Below are positions 24,001 to 36,120 of a stretch of 64,000 bases of DNA, piece by piece (within the stretch, counting starts at the first letter, position 1; each line of letters starts with the position of its first letter). This DNA comes from Nyssa sinensis (Eukaryota > Streptophyta > Magnoliopsida > Cornales > Nyssaceae), in assembly GCA_008638375.1 (NCBI GenBank), contig CM018051.1, positions 26,044,844 to 26,108,843 on the forward strand, given 5' to 3'. A program made the position numbers and the translations under genes. The notes under the pieces are model-generated. The model searched no databases and was not told the DNA's origin. It saw only the letters and a list, made by a program, of their open reading frames with translations.

Positions 24001-24062
24001 TACATTTCATGGTTCGATCCAATCCAGGTCAGGTACCGGTTAACTCGGGTCGGGGTATTACA
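21029..24062 (-). mobile_element. Solo-LTR-like segment B (3.03 kb), same family as A
   Basis: The first 100 bp nearly match A: TGTCACGACCCGAAACCC, the TATGCGG(A/G)TCTCGTGTCG block and the CGGAAGTCTTT triplet. It ends CTCGGGTCGGGGTATTACA at 24062. Interior blocks also match A in order, including ATTGTGACTGAGCACAA and the GGTCCCGACC-rich part. Flanks (AAAGC and ATACC) are not a duplication, so it may be recombinant or truncated. A TA microsatellite lies at 23749-23771. No gene. Confidence 0.7.
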
Positions 24063-26260
24063 ATACCCTATTGTAACGCACATTTAGATTCGCCTCTTTA
24101 TCACGGGCTTACTGAATAACGCTAGAGCTCTTATCCTCTCAGGTCCCGTAGGACATCTAAAACCCCAAAGGGTCTTTCCCCCACGCAATCTACGAATAGA
24201 TGGGTCATTGTGACTGAGCACAACCTCGAGTATATACCAAATATCATGATCCATAAAATTTCACACGGGATAGTACAATCATACAAAACAATTGATATTA
24301 CAATCAACGAGTCATACAGTGTGTGGAATAACAATATTTCTATTAACAAGATATATCACAAGATCAGAACATGGCATTCATGATAGTACAATGATGCTCG
24401 AGTATCAGTGATCAAATCCACAACAATATAAGCAAGCAAGTCAAATCCAAAGAACAAGCATAATTGATAACTACAAGTCGATTGGCTTTAAATGAAGAAA
24501 TCAAGTACATTAGGTAGTGATAGAGTACAAATTGGCAGCATGTGAAAATAACGTGACTGGCTGGGAATAACCCATATTAAAGCATAGGAGTTAATTACCT
24601 CAAAAATAGCTCTCAGATATTTATTAATTTAAATCTCCTTTTCCTTCACCTTGGAGGTTCCTATAAATCAGAAATTTAATTATTGTTAACTCATCTCAAT
24701 TATTTAGGTCGATGTTATTATTCGTGATTTATTTAACCTTTTCGGTATTATTTAATATATTTTTAAGGTTGCTAAATTTATATATCGACCTATAGAATAT
24801 TTTATTTAAGTAAACGGACTCCATCGTTGAGTCCGAAACGTCCAAGAAAATAAATCTAGGTCTTCTCGGCTCCTCGTTTGGCTTCAGGGTACCTCTAAGG
24901 GCAAAATGGTAATTTCATGTTTTACGTGACTTAATTTTTTAAAATTTCATCTTGTAGAACGGACCCCTATCGTTGGGTCCGGAACGTTCAAATTAGTCAA
25001 AAAGCATTATTCATTTATTTAATTTGGGTATCGGGGTTATTTTTTATAATTAATTTAATAATATAATATCATATTATATATTTGTTAAGTCATAATTTTT
25101 CATAAGTGGGATAGTGGCACAGTGGCCTAATTCTCTGTTTAAGTTTCTTCCCCTTCGTTCGGCCAGGGGTTCGAAACCCCTAACTTACGCGTCCCACAGT
25201 TTTCTTTTCTTTTCTTCTTTTTTTTTTTTTTCTTTGTCTTTTTCTTAGTTCGGTCCAGTGCCTGGGCGGATCTGACCCGACCCGTCCGCTTGACCCGACC
25301 GTCGGCCCAAACAACCTTCTTCCTCAACGTTTTTCTAGGTGCCGTCTCCAGCGTCTTCTCTGGCGCCGGCGACGGTTCTGGGTAGGTTTTTCAATGTTCT
25401 AAAAACGCAGTTGTGTTCCATTTTTCCCGAGGGTTCCAGTTTTCTGACCCAAACAAACTTTGGGCAACTCGAAGGCTGTCGAACAGCCATTCCAGTGGCT
25501 GCTCCGGCGAGAGGCCATTTTCTGGCGACATTTTCATTTTGATTTTTCTTACTATTTTAACGCCTATTTTTGACGTATTTTATATCAAAACGACTCTACG
25601 GACTTCAATAATTCATTTAGGTTTGTTTTTAGCTTCAACCGGGACACTTTTCTTCCACCCATTATTTTTTTGGCCACCTTTCTCTCTCTACATTTTCTCT
25701 CTCATTTCTCTACCAAAAATTCTCCTGTTTCTTCCTAAATTCATCATTTTTTCTACTCTTTCACACCCTGTGTTGCTTTGGGCGTTTAGTTCCAGTTTTT
25801 GAAAAACTTAGTAAATACAGTGAATAAAATGCAGATAAGAAAAGTAGGAATTTACCTCTTTTCTCCCCTCCCTTGCCTCTGATCTCTTTCCTTCTTCTCC
25901 TTCGGTGATTCACTCTGGTGCTTTAGATCTCCTTAAGGCAGTCTCAGCTTCTCGCTTCCTTTCCTGATTTTCCCTCAAACACCTCATCTCTATATATAGG
26001 ACATTTCCCACCTGCAACGCCCATAATTTCCTCTCTCTTCCTACCATTTTTGCAATTTTCTTTAACTGCTTTTTTTTCTCCGATCTTAAATTTTCTCTCT
26101 TTTCATTTTTCAACTTTGCATTTAATGGGTGTTGACATTTTGTGCTCACATAGATATATATTATACTCAATACACACACTACACACACTTACCTACACAC
26201 ACTAGTTACCGACACTCCCACAACCCCTCACACACACCACTTCCAAATTCTGCACACAGC

Positions 26261-26305
<45 letters not shown>

Positions 26306-26623
26306 TTTTGTCACATGTGTGTGTATGTTTATATATATCACCCTCTTGTTACACAATGCGCACACTTACACTTTTATATTAGGGCCATGCTGCTCACAAC
26401 AACCTAATAAATATACATGAAGAAAAAATCTCAATCACTATCACTGTTCCTCTCATCAGCAGCTTCTAGAGTGCTTGCTGCTACTTTTCTCATTTCACCC
26501 GAATGACACTGTTATGCTTTCATATATATACTTCTTTTCTTGTCATTTTTATATCTATATATATATATATGCATATTTATATTTTACACAATATATATAT
26601 TTAGAAATTTTTGGGGTATTACA
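24063..26623 (-). mobile_element. LTR segment C, left end missing
   Basis: It joins B directly and matches the family from an internal block (ATTGTGACTGAGCACAAC near 24210) to a terminus TTGGGGTATTACA at 26623. TA microsatellites lie near 26263-26302 and 26555. It carries a tRNA-like module at 25115-25178. The small ORFs are low-complexity and not supported. Confidence 0.6.
25105..25235 (+). repeat. tRNA-like (SINE-type) module in C
   Basis: TGGCACAGTGGC (25115-25126) fits the A box except its last base, and GGTTCGAAACC (25168-25178) is a good B box; the starts are 53 bp apart. A T-rich tail follows to about 25235. Similar words just upstream (CATAAGTG, CACAAAAGTG, CATAAAGTTG) precede all three modules. 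Confidence 0.55.
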
Positions 26624-27370
26624 CCGAAGTTGCATGGAGTTTGCAATTGTGAAGAGTACCGATCGGAGAATTCCGAGACTGTGAAGAGCTTGCAGTTGTA
26701 TGAAGATTTCAACAACTGGTGAAAGTTTGTGGATTCAAGGGAGATTGAAGACAGCTGAGTAAAACGAAGCTTGAAGTACTAAGTCTGGTCCTTCATCGCG
26801 TTGTAATTCAATCTCACACATAGTGGATTCTTTTATGAGCATAGCCAGTTCTAGAGTTTTACTTTACGGATAGTTTTTCGAGGTGATTTCTCCGTCATCA
26901 CTTTGGATTGCAAAGTCTCTTACTCTTCATGCTTTATAATCTCTAATTTGCTAAAATTGAATGCTTCCGCTTTACTTAGATTTAAGTTTTCATGAATTGG
27001 GAAAATTAGATATTAATTGAATAATTGAAAACTTAGTTGAGCAATTGGTTTTGTAAATTGAATTGGGGAATTGAAATTGATTACATAATCTAATTTTTAC
27101 TTGAATTGTGAAATTGACATTTAAATTGAATTATTGGTTCAATTAGACTTGTGTTGAATGGCTTGTATGTTGAACACTACATGATTACTACATTGGCTAG
27201 ATTGAGCTTATAGTTGAATTGATTATAATTGTTGAATATTGATTGAATTTATAATTCATATATTGTGCCATCCTTAGTAGTTGTTAGTGTTGTAGTTGAA
27301 AAATTAATAGAATTAAAAAATTTAGTACAAACTTATTCCCCTTCTAGGTTAGTTTCATACCAGGGACTAA
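26624..27370 (+). mobile_element. Probable Ty1/copia LTR remnant
   Basis: The segment contains GAAGAGTACCGATCGGAG, TGGTGAAAG, AGCTTGAAGTACTAAGTCTGG, TTTTTCGAGGTGATTTCTCC and near its end TTATTCCCCTTCTAGGTTAG, an arrangement I associate with the end of plant Ty1/copia LTRs. No pol sequence or primer site follows, and the ends are not defined. The assignment rests on remembered motifs. Confidence 0.4.
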
Positions 27371-29039
27371 TAAACAATTAATTCTATATAATTAAAGTCA
27401 AAAAGATTATAAGTAGAAAACATTATGACATAAACAAGTGCAACAAACACAACCTTTTTAGTTTAAAAGGATATTAAGAGTTTTTAAAACTTAAAGTTGA
27501 ATATTATATATATTTTATATAAAAGATCAGGTTTTAGTAAAAAGCTACATATAATGTCTTCTTTTTATACAAAAAATAATACACACATAGGAAATACTTT
27601 TAATTAATGTAAGTATATAAAAACCTAATAATTAATAATATTAATAATTAATACAATTTTTTGTCAATCATGTATATAAATTATAAGAGGATTGACAGAA
27701 TAGAAATTCATATTTATATTTATTTGCGGAGCTTTTATATATATAAAGAGGTTTGCCATGTGCCAACTTTTCTCCTCTTTCTGAAAGAAAATAGTTCGGA
27801 GGTTATAATTTTATTGTTATTACATATTATAATTAAAAAAAAAGCATAGACATCATTTTTTTTTTAAAATTTTCTCAGTTCTTAAATTACCATGTAAAGT
27901 TATTTTTTTTTATTTTTTTCTCACCTTTATCCACTTCTCCTCTTTTATTTTGCACAACTTTTTTAATTTAGGACTATACATATATTTTTAAAAAGTTCTT
28001 AAAATAAATTTTTTAATACAAAAAATTTATAATATATTTTTTAATGAAAAAAATTCATAATACATTTTTTTATCTGAAAAGTTCAAAAAAGAAACTTTTA
28101 ATACAAAAAAAATTCAATTGTTAATTTCTATTTTAACGTTATTAAAAAGTATTACTGATTATACGAAAAAATATATAAAATAAGATTTTTAATCCCAAAA
28201 AAATCATAACATTTTATAAAGTAAAATTTTATTTTTTAGGCATTTTAGATAAATAAAAAATATTAAATTTTTTTTTTTGAATTTTTTAGATAGTAAAAAT
28301 ATATCACGGTCTTTTTAGATTAAAAAAATTATTTAAAGATATTTTAGTATTTTTTCTATTCTTTTTGTTGTTCAAATTTTAATTATTCAAAGACACACTA
28401 CCCTAATATAGAAATGACTGGAAGATGACATTCTTCATTTCTCAATGGCCCCCTCGACCGACTGTAACCTATGTGTTTTGTGTTTTACAAGTTGTAGTTG
28501 AAGTACTATTTAGCTGTAATTAAAATTGACTTAATTATTTTTTTAAAAAAAATTATAAAAACATAATTGTCAAAAATGGAAGTACAGAAAAATATAAAAA
28601 AAAAATAACAAGACTGATGTGTACATTTTTTAAAATTAAAATACGAAACAACAATAAAATTATAGAATCTTAAAAAAAATTTGTAAAAAAAAAAAAGTGG
28701 AGGGAAAAAGTTAAAAAAAGACAGTTGATAATTATTGAATCCTAAAGAAAATTATATAATTGTTAATTGATTTTCTGAAGATTTCCCCGAGAAAACTTTG
28801 ATTAATCAAAATTGCGTTTCTTTAATTTTTTTTCCTTCAAAATTTCCTAATTTAAAAAATATTATATTTAAAATTTAAATTCAATTCATTTAAGAATTTT
28901 TTAATTAAAAATTTATTTTTATAAAACTCGTGCATAGTCAAAATTGTTTTTAATTTTTTTTTTCAAAATTTCTTAATTCAAAAAAAAATTAAAATTTAAT
29001 TTAATTTAGAAAATTTTAATTATAAAGTAAAACAAAAGA
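27371..29039. other. AT-rich intergenic DNA upstream of the IMP2 gene
   Basis: Very AT-rich, with many A and T runs and short imperfect palindromes. I see no gene, RNA or clear transposon. The promoter of the following gene should lie in the right part, but no single element can be fixed. Confidence 0.7.
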
Positions 29040-29317
29040 GAGGGAACGGGAGTGGCGGTGAAGCAAATAAAGTTATGGGAAGTCTCTGAATCCAATTAAA
29101 TTAAATCTAAACCAAATAGAAAGGGTGAGAGGGAGGAAGATCAAAGGAGGGAGGGTCAGGGGCGAAGCAAGAGCTCCAGCCGAACAAGTATAGAGAGTAA
29201 GAGAGAGAAGAAGAATAGTAGGAGAGAAGAAAGGAGAAAGAGAGGGTTTGTCGGTGGAGGAAAGAACGGGAAATTCTAGAGAGTGAAGAATTCAAGTTGG
29301 AATTTCTCTAAATTAAG
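29040..29317 (+). other. Probable 5'-UTR exon of the IMP2 gene
   Basis: A purine-rich stretch ends AAATTAAG|GTATGT at 29317, a strong donor site; the matching acceptor, TTTGGAAATACAG, is at 32219, two bases before the ATG. The transcription start is not defined, so the left limit is a guess. Confidence 0.4.
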
Positions 29318-29570
29318 GTATGTAATATACTTTTATGGGTTTGAATTCGAATTTAATTATTTTATTTTCTCGGCTTAATCGGTGGAATTCGAAAGAAACT
29401 GGATGCAATTATACCTTTGGGTCATGTTAGAATGAGATGGAATTGGGTTTGCTTGAAATGCTGAAAATCCCTTTCAAGCGGACTATATATATAGCTCTGG
29501 AAAACTGAAATTTATTTTTATGAGTATTAAAAAATGAATTGCTATAAGGGCCGGGAACTTACCTTTATAA

Positions 29571-29801
29571 GAGCATCCTCCCATGTGTGACTCAGATTTT
29601 TACCCAAATTTAAGTCAAAATTTGAGTGTCATGCTGTCCAATGGTCACTTAAATTTGGGTCTATGAACAAAAGTGCATTGATTTAGGTCTGGATTTGAGG
29701 AAAATCCTATTTGGGTCTGGGTTTGAGTAACCTAAGATTTGTGTGAATTTTGACTCAAATTTAAATTTGAGTAAGGGTTAAAGTTACCACCAGAGATGCT
29801 C
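29571..29801. mobile_element. MITE, 231 bp, PIF/Harbinger-like
   Basis: It starts GAGCATCCTCCCATG and ends ACCACCAGAGATGCTC, so the outer seven bases are inverted repeats and the pairing continues imperfectly. TAA flanks both sides (29568-29570 and 29802-29804), the 3-bp duplication of PIF/Harbinger elements. The inside is rich in mutually inverted CAAATTTAAGTCAAAATTTGAG-like words. It cannot code for a transposase. Confidence 0.75.
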
Positions 29802-30496
29802 TAAATCATGAATATTTGATTTTAGAAGTGTCGTAGAAAGTACAGAGTTTCAGCCTTATAGTGCTGAAAATTCAGCCTTTTTAGTGTTGAGAATTTGGTT
29901 ATATAAATATTAAAAATTAAGTAATAAAAGTGCTGGAAATTGTCCTGGAAGTTCAGCCCTTCTTAACTTCTTAGTTCTGGAAAACACGGTACTAGGGTAG
30001 AAACTCTAAAATAAAATGGTTTGAAAGGTTTATATGCCAATTTATCTCACAAACTCAAGCTTTCTTGAACTGATTAATGTTGAGCTATATGAAGGATTTT
30101 ATTTAAAGTTCTAAATTGATTGAATGATATTGATACAGAATAAAAAAACCAAACAATTGAATTGTATTGAATTAAGCTAATGACTTATTGATACTTCTAT
30201 GCGTTGAACCGTAACCGGCATGGTGAATGTTCAGCGTGCCCTGAAAAGGTGTTGTCAAGAACTAGTTCTATAGAACCTGTACTCTAGCCAGGGTTAAAAA
30301 CAGGTTTTTGATTGATTGATCCTTGTCAACGGGGATATAGAGTTAATGAACCACGAATATAGAGTTTCTTTTAATTAGATTTTCAAAGAACTTACTACCA
30401 TTGAATGAAGTACTAGTTTGAATATCGAAAATCCTTAAGTGATGATTTGATATTTCTAATGATGGTTTACATTCTCTTGATTACAGAAGTCTTACA

Positions 30497-30755
30497 TCAT
30501 GTTTGGTATGGTAGAATTGACGTTTTAGGAATATCCATTCTAACTTTTTTATTCCTTATTCTTGTATGGTATGATTGGAAATTTCTATTCTATGGAACGG
30601 GTATTCCATTAAAAATCATTGCAAGCATTCCTTTGGCCCAGGCGAGGAACCCTTATTCCATTCGAAATCATTAATATTCCATTCCATGTCATTTATATTT
30701 TATTTTCTATTTCATTCCATAGAATAAACATTCCATTCATGCGTACCAAACATGA
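30497..30755. mobile_element. MITE-like element, 259 bp
   Basis: TCATGTTTGGTATGG at the left end is matched by the inverted CGTACCAAACATGA at the right end; TTCCATT/GGAAT-type words repeat inside. The flanks (CTTACA and CCTTACTA) share CTTAC, but a clean duplication is not visible, so superfamily is open (hAT or Harbinger). Confidence 0.6.
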
Positions 30756-32221
30756 CCTTACTAGTTTTGGCACGATCATATTTGGTTTTCTTAGTGAAGT
30801 GAATTTATTACGAAAACCTTATTTTTTAAATGACAGTGAACTTGACATGTATTTTCTTAATTCCCATGGATTGTGAAGATGATTGTTCATTGAGCAGTCA
30901 AGCTCACTACTCTAATTCTACCCTTTTCAGGTGATCAGTGAGCATAATAGTATTACAGATTGAAGCAATGACCGAGTTAGAGCTTGGGACTTTTTTTGTG
31001 TAATATATTATATGGTGTAGCTCGATGTAGGGCAACTTGTAGATGTTGTGTAACTATAATATAGGTTGAGACGGTAGGTTTGTATCTTGTTTTGGAAATT
31101 TGGAGAGAGAAATGCTTCTTTTTGTAATATCATGTATCTTTGAGGCGGACAATAGATGTGCTGGTGCCTTTTGCTAAGGAAGTTTGTAATTAGTAACATA
31201 AACTTATTCTTGTGAATAGATAATGCACCAGACATGAGGTTGAATGATAACTGATACTTGTTGAAGTGTTTAATATTTTACTTGTGAATTTGGTATTTGT
31301 AAAGATTGATTATATGTTTTTTTGAAATGTAAATTAGTAGTTCTGATCCTTCGGGCCTTATTTGTGGATTGGGATCATAAACACATTTTGATTGGACACT
31401 TTCGTTGTGACTATATTATTTGAATAGGAATTGCATTGAAAGGCCTTGGTGGTCGGTCACGGACTCTCTGTTTCTTTTATTATCCAGGAATAGGGGCATG
31501 ACACTTCTTGCTTCTTTAAATGATTCTTTGTAGAAATTTAGAAAAGATGTGCACCTTGCACTTAAGTATGTGTCCAAAAATATTGTTTTACAGAGAAAAT
31601 GAAACTCTCTCAGTCTCTCCCCAACCCCCCACCCCCCACCCCATTGTTTCCTACAATGCCATCTTAGCTGGCCCAAAATTTTAATGCCATTTTTTCAATG
31701 GTTGTTTTGATTTGGTCACTAGGATTACCTTTTTGGCAGATCTTGCTTGCTTTTCATTGGGATTTAGAGGTTATAAATGTTTATACTTAAGTGGTTAGAT
31801 TTGATTGGAGTATAACAGGTTGAGTCTTTAATTGCTTTTGCTTACTTCAGGTACGTTTTAGTTGGGAATCAGTTCTCTTTTAATGCATCTCCATTAGTTA
31901 TGATTTTCATTTTTCCTGGCAACATAAGTTATTTTCATAAAATTTTATCGATTCCGAAGCCATTACATGCTCAACTTACTCTTCTTCTTGCTAGCGTATT
32001 ATTTAAAATTGTTATGGGACTACCACTATTGAAGAATTTTTATTCTGTAAGCTGGTTGGAAAATGAATGACATATTTTTACTTTCAAAACACCGATTGAT
32101 ATTAATACTTTGTACTAAGCAGGGAAATTGTAGATGCTAATCCTTGCGATTTTTTCGGTTGAAGTTGGCACAGATGGTTTCATTTTTTACTTGACATGCA
32201 TATGTTTTTGGAAATACAGAT

Positions 32222-34711
32222 ATGGGAACTCAGAATTCCCTGTGGAATTTGGCTAAGAAAAGTTTCACGTTTGGACTCATAAGCCTTACCATTGCAGACC
32301 GTTATGCCAGTATTGTGCCTGTTCAAGGCTTCTCCATGTCTCCAACATTTAATCCCCACACCAGCACTTCTATGGGATCATTGACTGGTAACACTTTTGG
32401 CAGAAATCTTCAACAAAGTATTTTTACTTCACTGTTGATTTCCATTTCACTGATGGTTTGGCTGCAGATGACCGTGTTTTGGTGGAGAAACTGTGTCTTG
32501 AAAAGTATAAGTTTTCACATGGTGATGTGATAGTTTTCTGGTAAAGTTTTTATTACTGCAGCATTGGTAGCATTTCTGATTTATTAATTACCATCTTTAG
32601 AAAATGGAATACGAAACTCAATAACTTGCATGCCTGTACAAGTATTCTAAGTCTCAAGAGTATATGTTCTTGTTGTATGTGATACAAATTTGGTATATGT
32701 AGCCACAATATCCGGTAAAATTATTCTTTCCTTAAGTGGGGCTTGGAACATCATAACAGTGCAAATGTGTTGAGCTGAGCTGACTATTGGACTATTCGAG
32801 CTTTGCTTTTAAGCCATTATTGTGTTGAGCTTTCCTTGACTTACAGCCTAGTGCAAACAAACCTGGCCCACCAATTATTAGAGAAGCCCAAGCTCAGCTC
32901 AACTTGATTCAACAGATTTTATGGAACAGCCCGGCATTTAGCAAACGAGTTTTAAACTGGCTTGTCTATCAGTACTCACTTGATGAACAATCAAAGGATC
33001 AAGAGTAAGCTTGATGGGAGCAAGGTCAAACTTTATTTTTTGTGCTTCTACTATGATGAATTAAGGCCTAAATTGGATAAAATCAATTCATGATTTTTAC
33101 AAAGAAAAAAGATGAAAGAATGTTAAAATAAGAGTAGATCTTTAATTTTCAGATCAATATGTACCATGTTTGTGAGCCTTGCTGGGTCTTTCTTGAGCTA
33201 GGTTGGTTTAGGGAACCAACCCTAGACTGTGGCTTCACGTTGACTTATTTGATGAATGAATGAGACTGATACTTGAGCTCCAGCCAAACAGTTCCAATCA
33301 TTTGTACTGTTATGCAGCCTTTTACCCCATCTGACTTGCATTCTTATTTGCGATTGACATTTGTACAAGGTTTTGACTGATAATAGGATTAACCTCTTTT
33401 GGATGCTTGAATTGTAGACATGTATGCTCTTCACATGAGAATATAGCGTACCCTCATACCCTCATTTCTCTATCTAAACAGGTTTTTAGTAAAAAAAGAA
33501 TTTTTTTATAGTAAGAAAGATTTTATTACATGTTTTATAGCAATTGCTAATAATGCCAAAAAATTTATTACTGAATTTTGATTGTCTGTAATAACCATCT
33601 TGCAGCTCCCCAAGTGATCACAGGGAGAAAAACATAAAGAGAATAGCTGCCTTGTCAGGTGACTGGATCAAAACTCATTCACATGGCATGCTAAGGATTC
33701 CAGAAGGGCATTGTTGGGTTGAGGGAGATAATTCAGCCTCAAGCTTGGATTCAAGATCCTTTGGCCCGGTACGTTATCCTTGTCCCCACATTCTTGACTT
33801 GCCTGAACAGGTGTCTCTTCATTAATTTAGGGAGAACAGACTTCAATATTTTGTGTCCTGCATAATTTAAGTACTGTGCATATTTATAAATTAATGGGTC
33901 ACAAATACCGGATGGTATTTGGTGGATGTAGACTTTGCATAAAGAAGATGAAATTGTGCAGTGCTAACAGTTGGAGGAAGGATTAACATTGTGGAACATT
34001 AGTATAATCACTCCATTTTAATTGCCAACAATGTATGATACTGGAGGTGACCAAGTTTCTGTGTGCGTGTCAGTGTTAGCTGATATTGTGAAGATAATTT
34101 ATATTTTGTGTTAGCTGGAATTGGAAACCAGTAAATATGCAACTGATTAGCCTCTTTGAGATCCTCTATGGCCATTCAATTGTATTCAGGTCATATCTTT
34201 TCTTAAATCGCATCATCATATCCTTTCTTGCAAACATGATTTACATATTTTTTTTCTGGGCTTCACTTTCTTAAGGTGCCTTCTTTTGAATAAGTCCACC
34301 TCTTAAATTGTTAAAATCTATCATCATCCTCATTGTCGTCGTCAATATCATGATGTTAGAACTTTTGTGAAATTATTTTAAATATTTATTGTTGATATTA
34401 TCACAAGTTTTAATCCAGTCAAATTGATTTAAAATGTATATTTATAGATTGAGATGTGTCCTTTGCAGAATTCAGCATAGAGCTGGTTCTGGTTTGCTGT
34501 TCTTGTTGCATTACATTGTTATCTATTGTATGTGGTGAAAGATGTAGGTTCTCTGCTCTTTCTAATCCAAAAAACATGCTTGACTTGAACGTGTTGCCAT
34601 TGGCAGATTCCTTTAGGTTTGGTTCGTGGAAGGGTTACCCACATTGTGTGGCCTCCTCAAAGAGTTGGTAAAGTTGAAAGAAGGATTATTCAAGATGGAC
34701 TTTCCTTCTAA
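32222..34711 (+). CDS. IMP2: Mitochondrial inner membrane protease subunit 2 (IMP2-like), four coding exons
   Basis: Exons 32222-32387, 32468-32540, 33606-33768 and 34607-34711 join in phase through GT-AG introns to 168 aa, the usual length for this S26 signal-peptidase family. The N-terminus (MGTQNSLWNLAKKS) leads into a short hydrophobic stretch for membrane anchoring. The catalytic serine is S38 in GFSMSPTF and the general-base lysine K91 in NIKRIAAL; the conserved EGHCWVEGD and SLDSRSFGPI blocks follow at about 113-135. The enzyme removes inner-membrane sorting signals from proteins facing the intermembrane space, in a complex with IMP1. All key residues are present, and the gene looks intact. 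The first ATG follows a 5'-UTR splice acceptor by two bases. Intron 1 is only 80 bp; introns 2 and 3 are about 1.07 and 0.84 kb. Confidence 0.93.
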
Positions 34712-36120
34712 TTATTTTTCAACTGCAGGCTCCTGTTTGTTCAGGAGACAAAATTTTCCTTGATTCTTTTCATTGTATTGTGCAGCAAAAAGGATGAACA
34801 AAGTTTTACTTGATTCATTCCATTGTAGGTATTTGCCAAAACAGCTTTTAATTGGATTAGCAGCCTGAGTCTCTATATATTTTCACCCCCATAGAAAATA
34901 TGCTGTTATTTGAAAAAAAAATTTAGAGTTTCTTTTGTATTTTAATATTTATTGTTGGCAATTGTACACCATTCTATTGATATTTTTATTGGGTTTTGCC
35001 TTGAGTTGTTGGAGTGAGATTGTGAATTTTTCAAAATGAGTCAAAATTTGAAGAGGTTAAAACTCTATGTAGACCATAGAGACTTGTCCAGAGGGAGGGA
35101 GGGGTGTCCTTAATAAGAAAGCTTTTAAGACTTTCATTTATTTCCTTTAATAATTTATTTTAGTAGTGGTCTTGAAAGTCAAAAGCTTGACTTTCTTACT
35201 TTGTTCACATTATCTTTGTCAACTGGTCTTGGGACCTGTGGTTTAGGGTCTACTATACTTCTATTACGCAACTCTGATATATTTCTTTATCGTTCTTACT
35301 AGCTTAACTAGTTACACATTTTACTAAATTTTCAAGATTTTTCACGGTTCATAGTTTATATTTTACATTTTTGCTTAATAGATCCAATGTCACAATATCA
35401 TATCCTTAATCATTCATATAATAGTTACCTTATTGTTTCTTAGGCTTTGTCAATTTGGTTCTATAACCATCCTGTGCGAAAATTATTTATTTCTTCAACT
35501 ATTCACTTCTCTTTGGTATGACTAATTCTATCATGCAACTTTCATTTCTTTTTACTCCATTCTTTACTACGTTGTATCCTTACGGGAGATAGTCGTTTAG
35601 GTTGGATACGAAGCACCAGATATGTTTGTTAGCTTATTAATTACCTAATGACGTAGGCCCTTGGTCACCTATAACTCAGAATCTAATAGCACACTGACAA
35701 TTTCCATCATCCTCCCATCTCTTTTTATTTCTCCCACAATCACAATCATTCAATTTCTTATAATGATCATTCTCCGTGTCTCTCCAAATCCTTACAGAAC
35801 CATCAATCCTTACGGAACCATTAATCATCAAATAAGGTCTATCATATCCTAGAGATCTTCCAATCGTTGTTCTAATTTTTACTTTATTCGGAGTCACTAC
35901 TCCTTAACTTCACAATGCTCTTAATTACCCTAATAACCATCTATCTTATAATTCTATTATAGTCCTCAAGCTTTCCAAAATCTTGAACCTTTTGTTCTTA
36001 TGTATACTGTTGTCTCTCAAGAATCACTAAACCTTTCCTCTTCTAACCATCCAAGAATCATTAATCTTAGCTCTTAATATGGTCTCCCAAATACTACTAA
36101 CTTTTGTTATGATATTATTC
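34712..36120. other. Region downstream of IMP2 without a gene
   Basis: The first few hundred bases must include the 3'-UTR, but no clear polyadenylation hexamer stands out. From about 35590 the sequence becomes C+T/A-rich without ORFs, resembling degraded retrotransposon internal DNA. Nothing else is supportable. Confidence 0.6.

Larger units (their letters stand above)
29318..32219 (+). other. Probable long 5'-UTR intron of the IMP2 gene
   Basis: About 2.9 kb between the donor after 29317 and the acceptor ending at 32219. It holds two MITEs (29571-29801 and 30497-30755) and otherwise unremarkable AT-rich sequence. Additional non-coding exons cannot be excluded. Confidence 0.4.

Noticed and set aside
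21029..24062. Segment B as a clean solo LTR with target duplication
   Set aside because: The flanking five bases (AAAGC and ATACC) differ, so only a solo-LTR-like call is justified.
25105..25235. Functional tRNA gene
   Set aside because: A and B boxes are present, but no acceptor stem or full cloverleaf can be formed; it fits a SINE head better.
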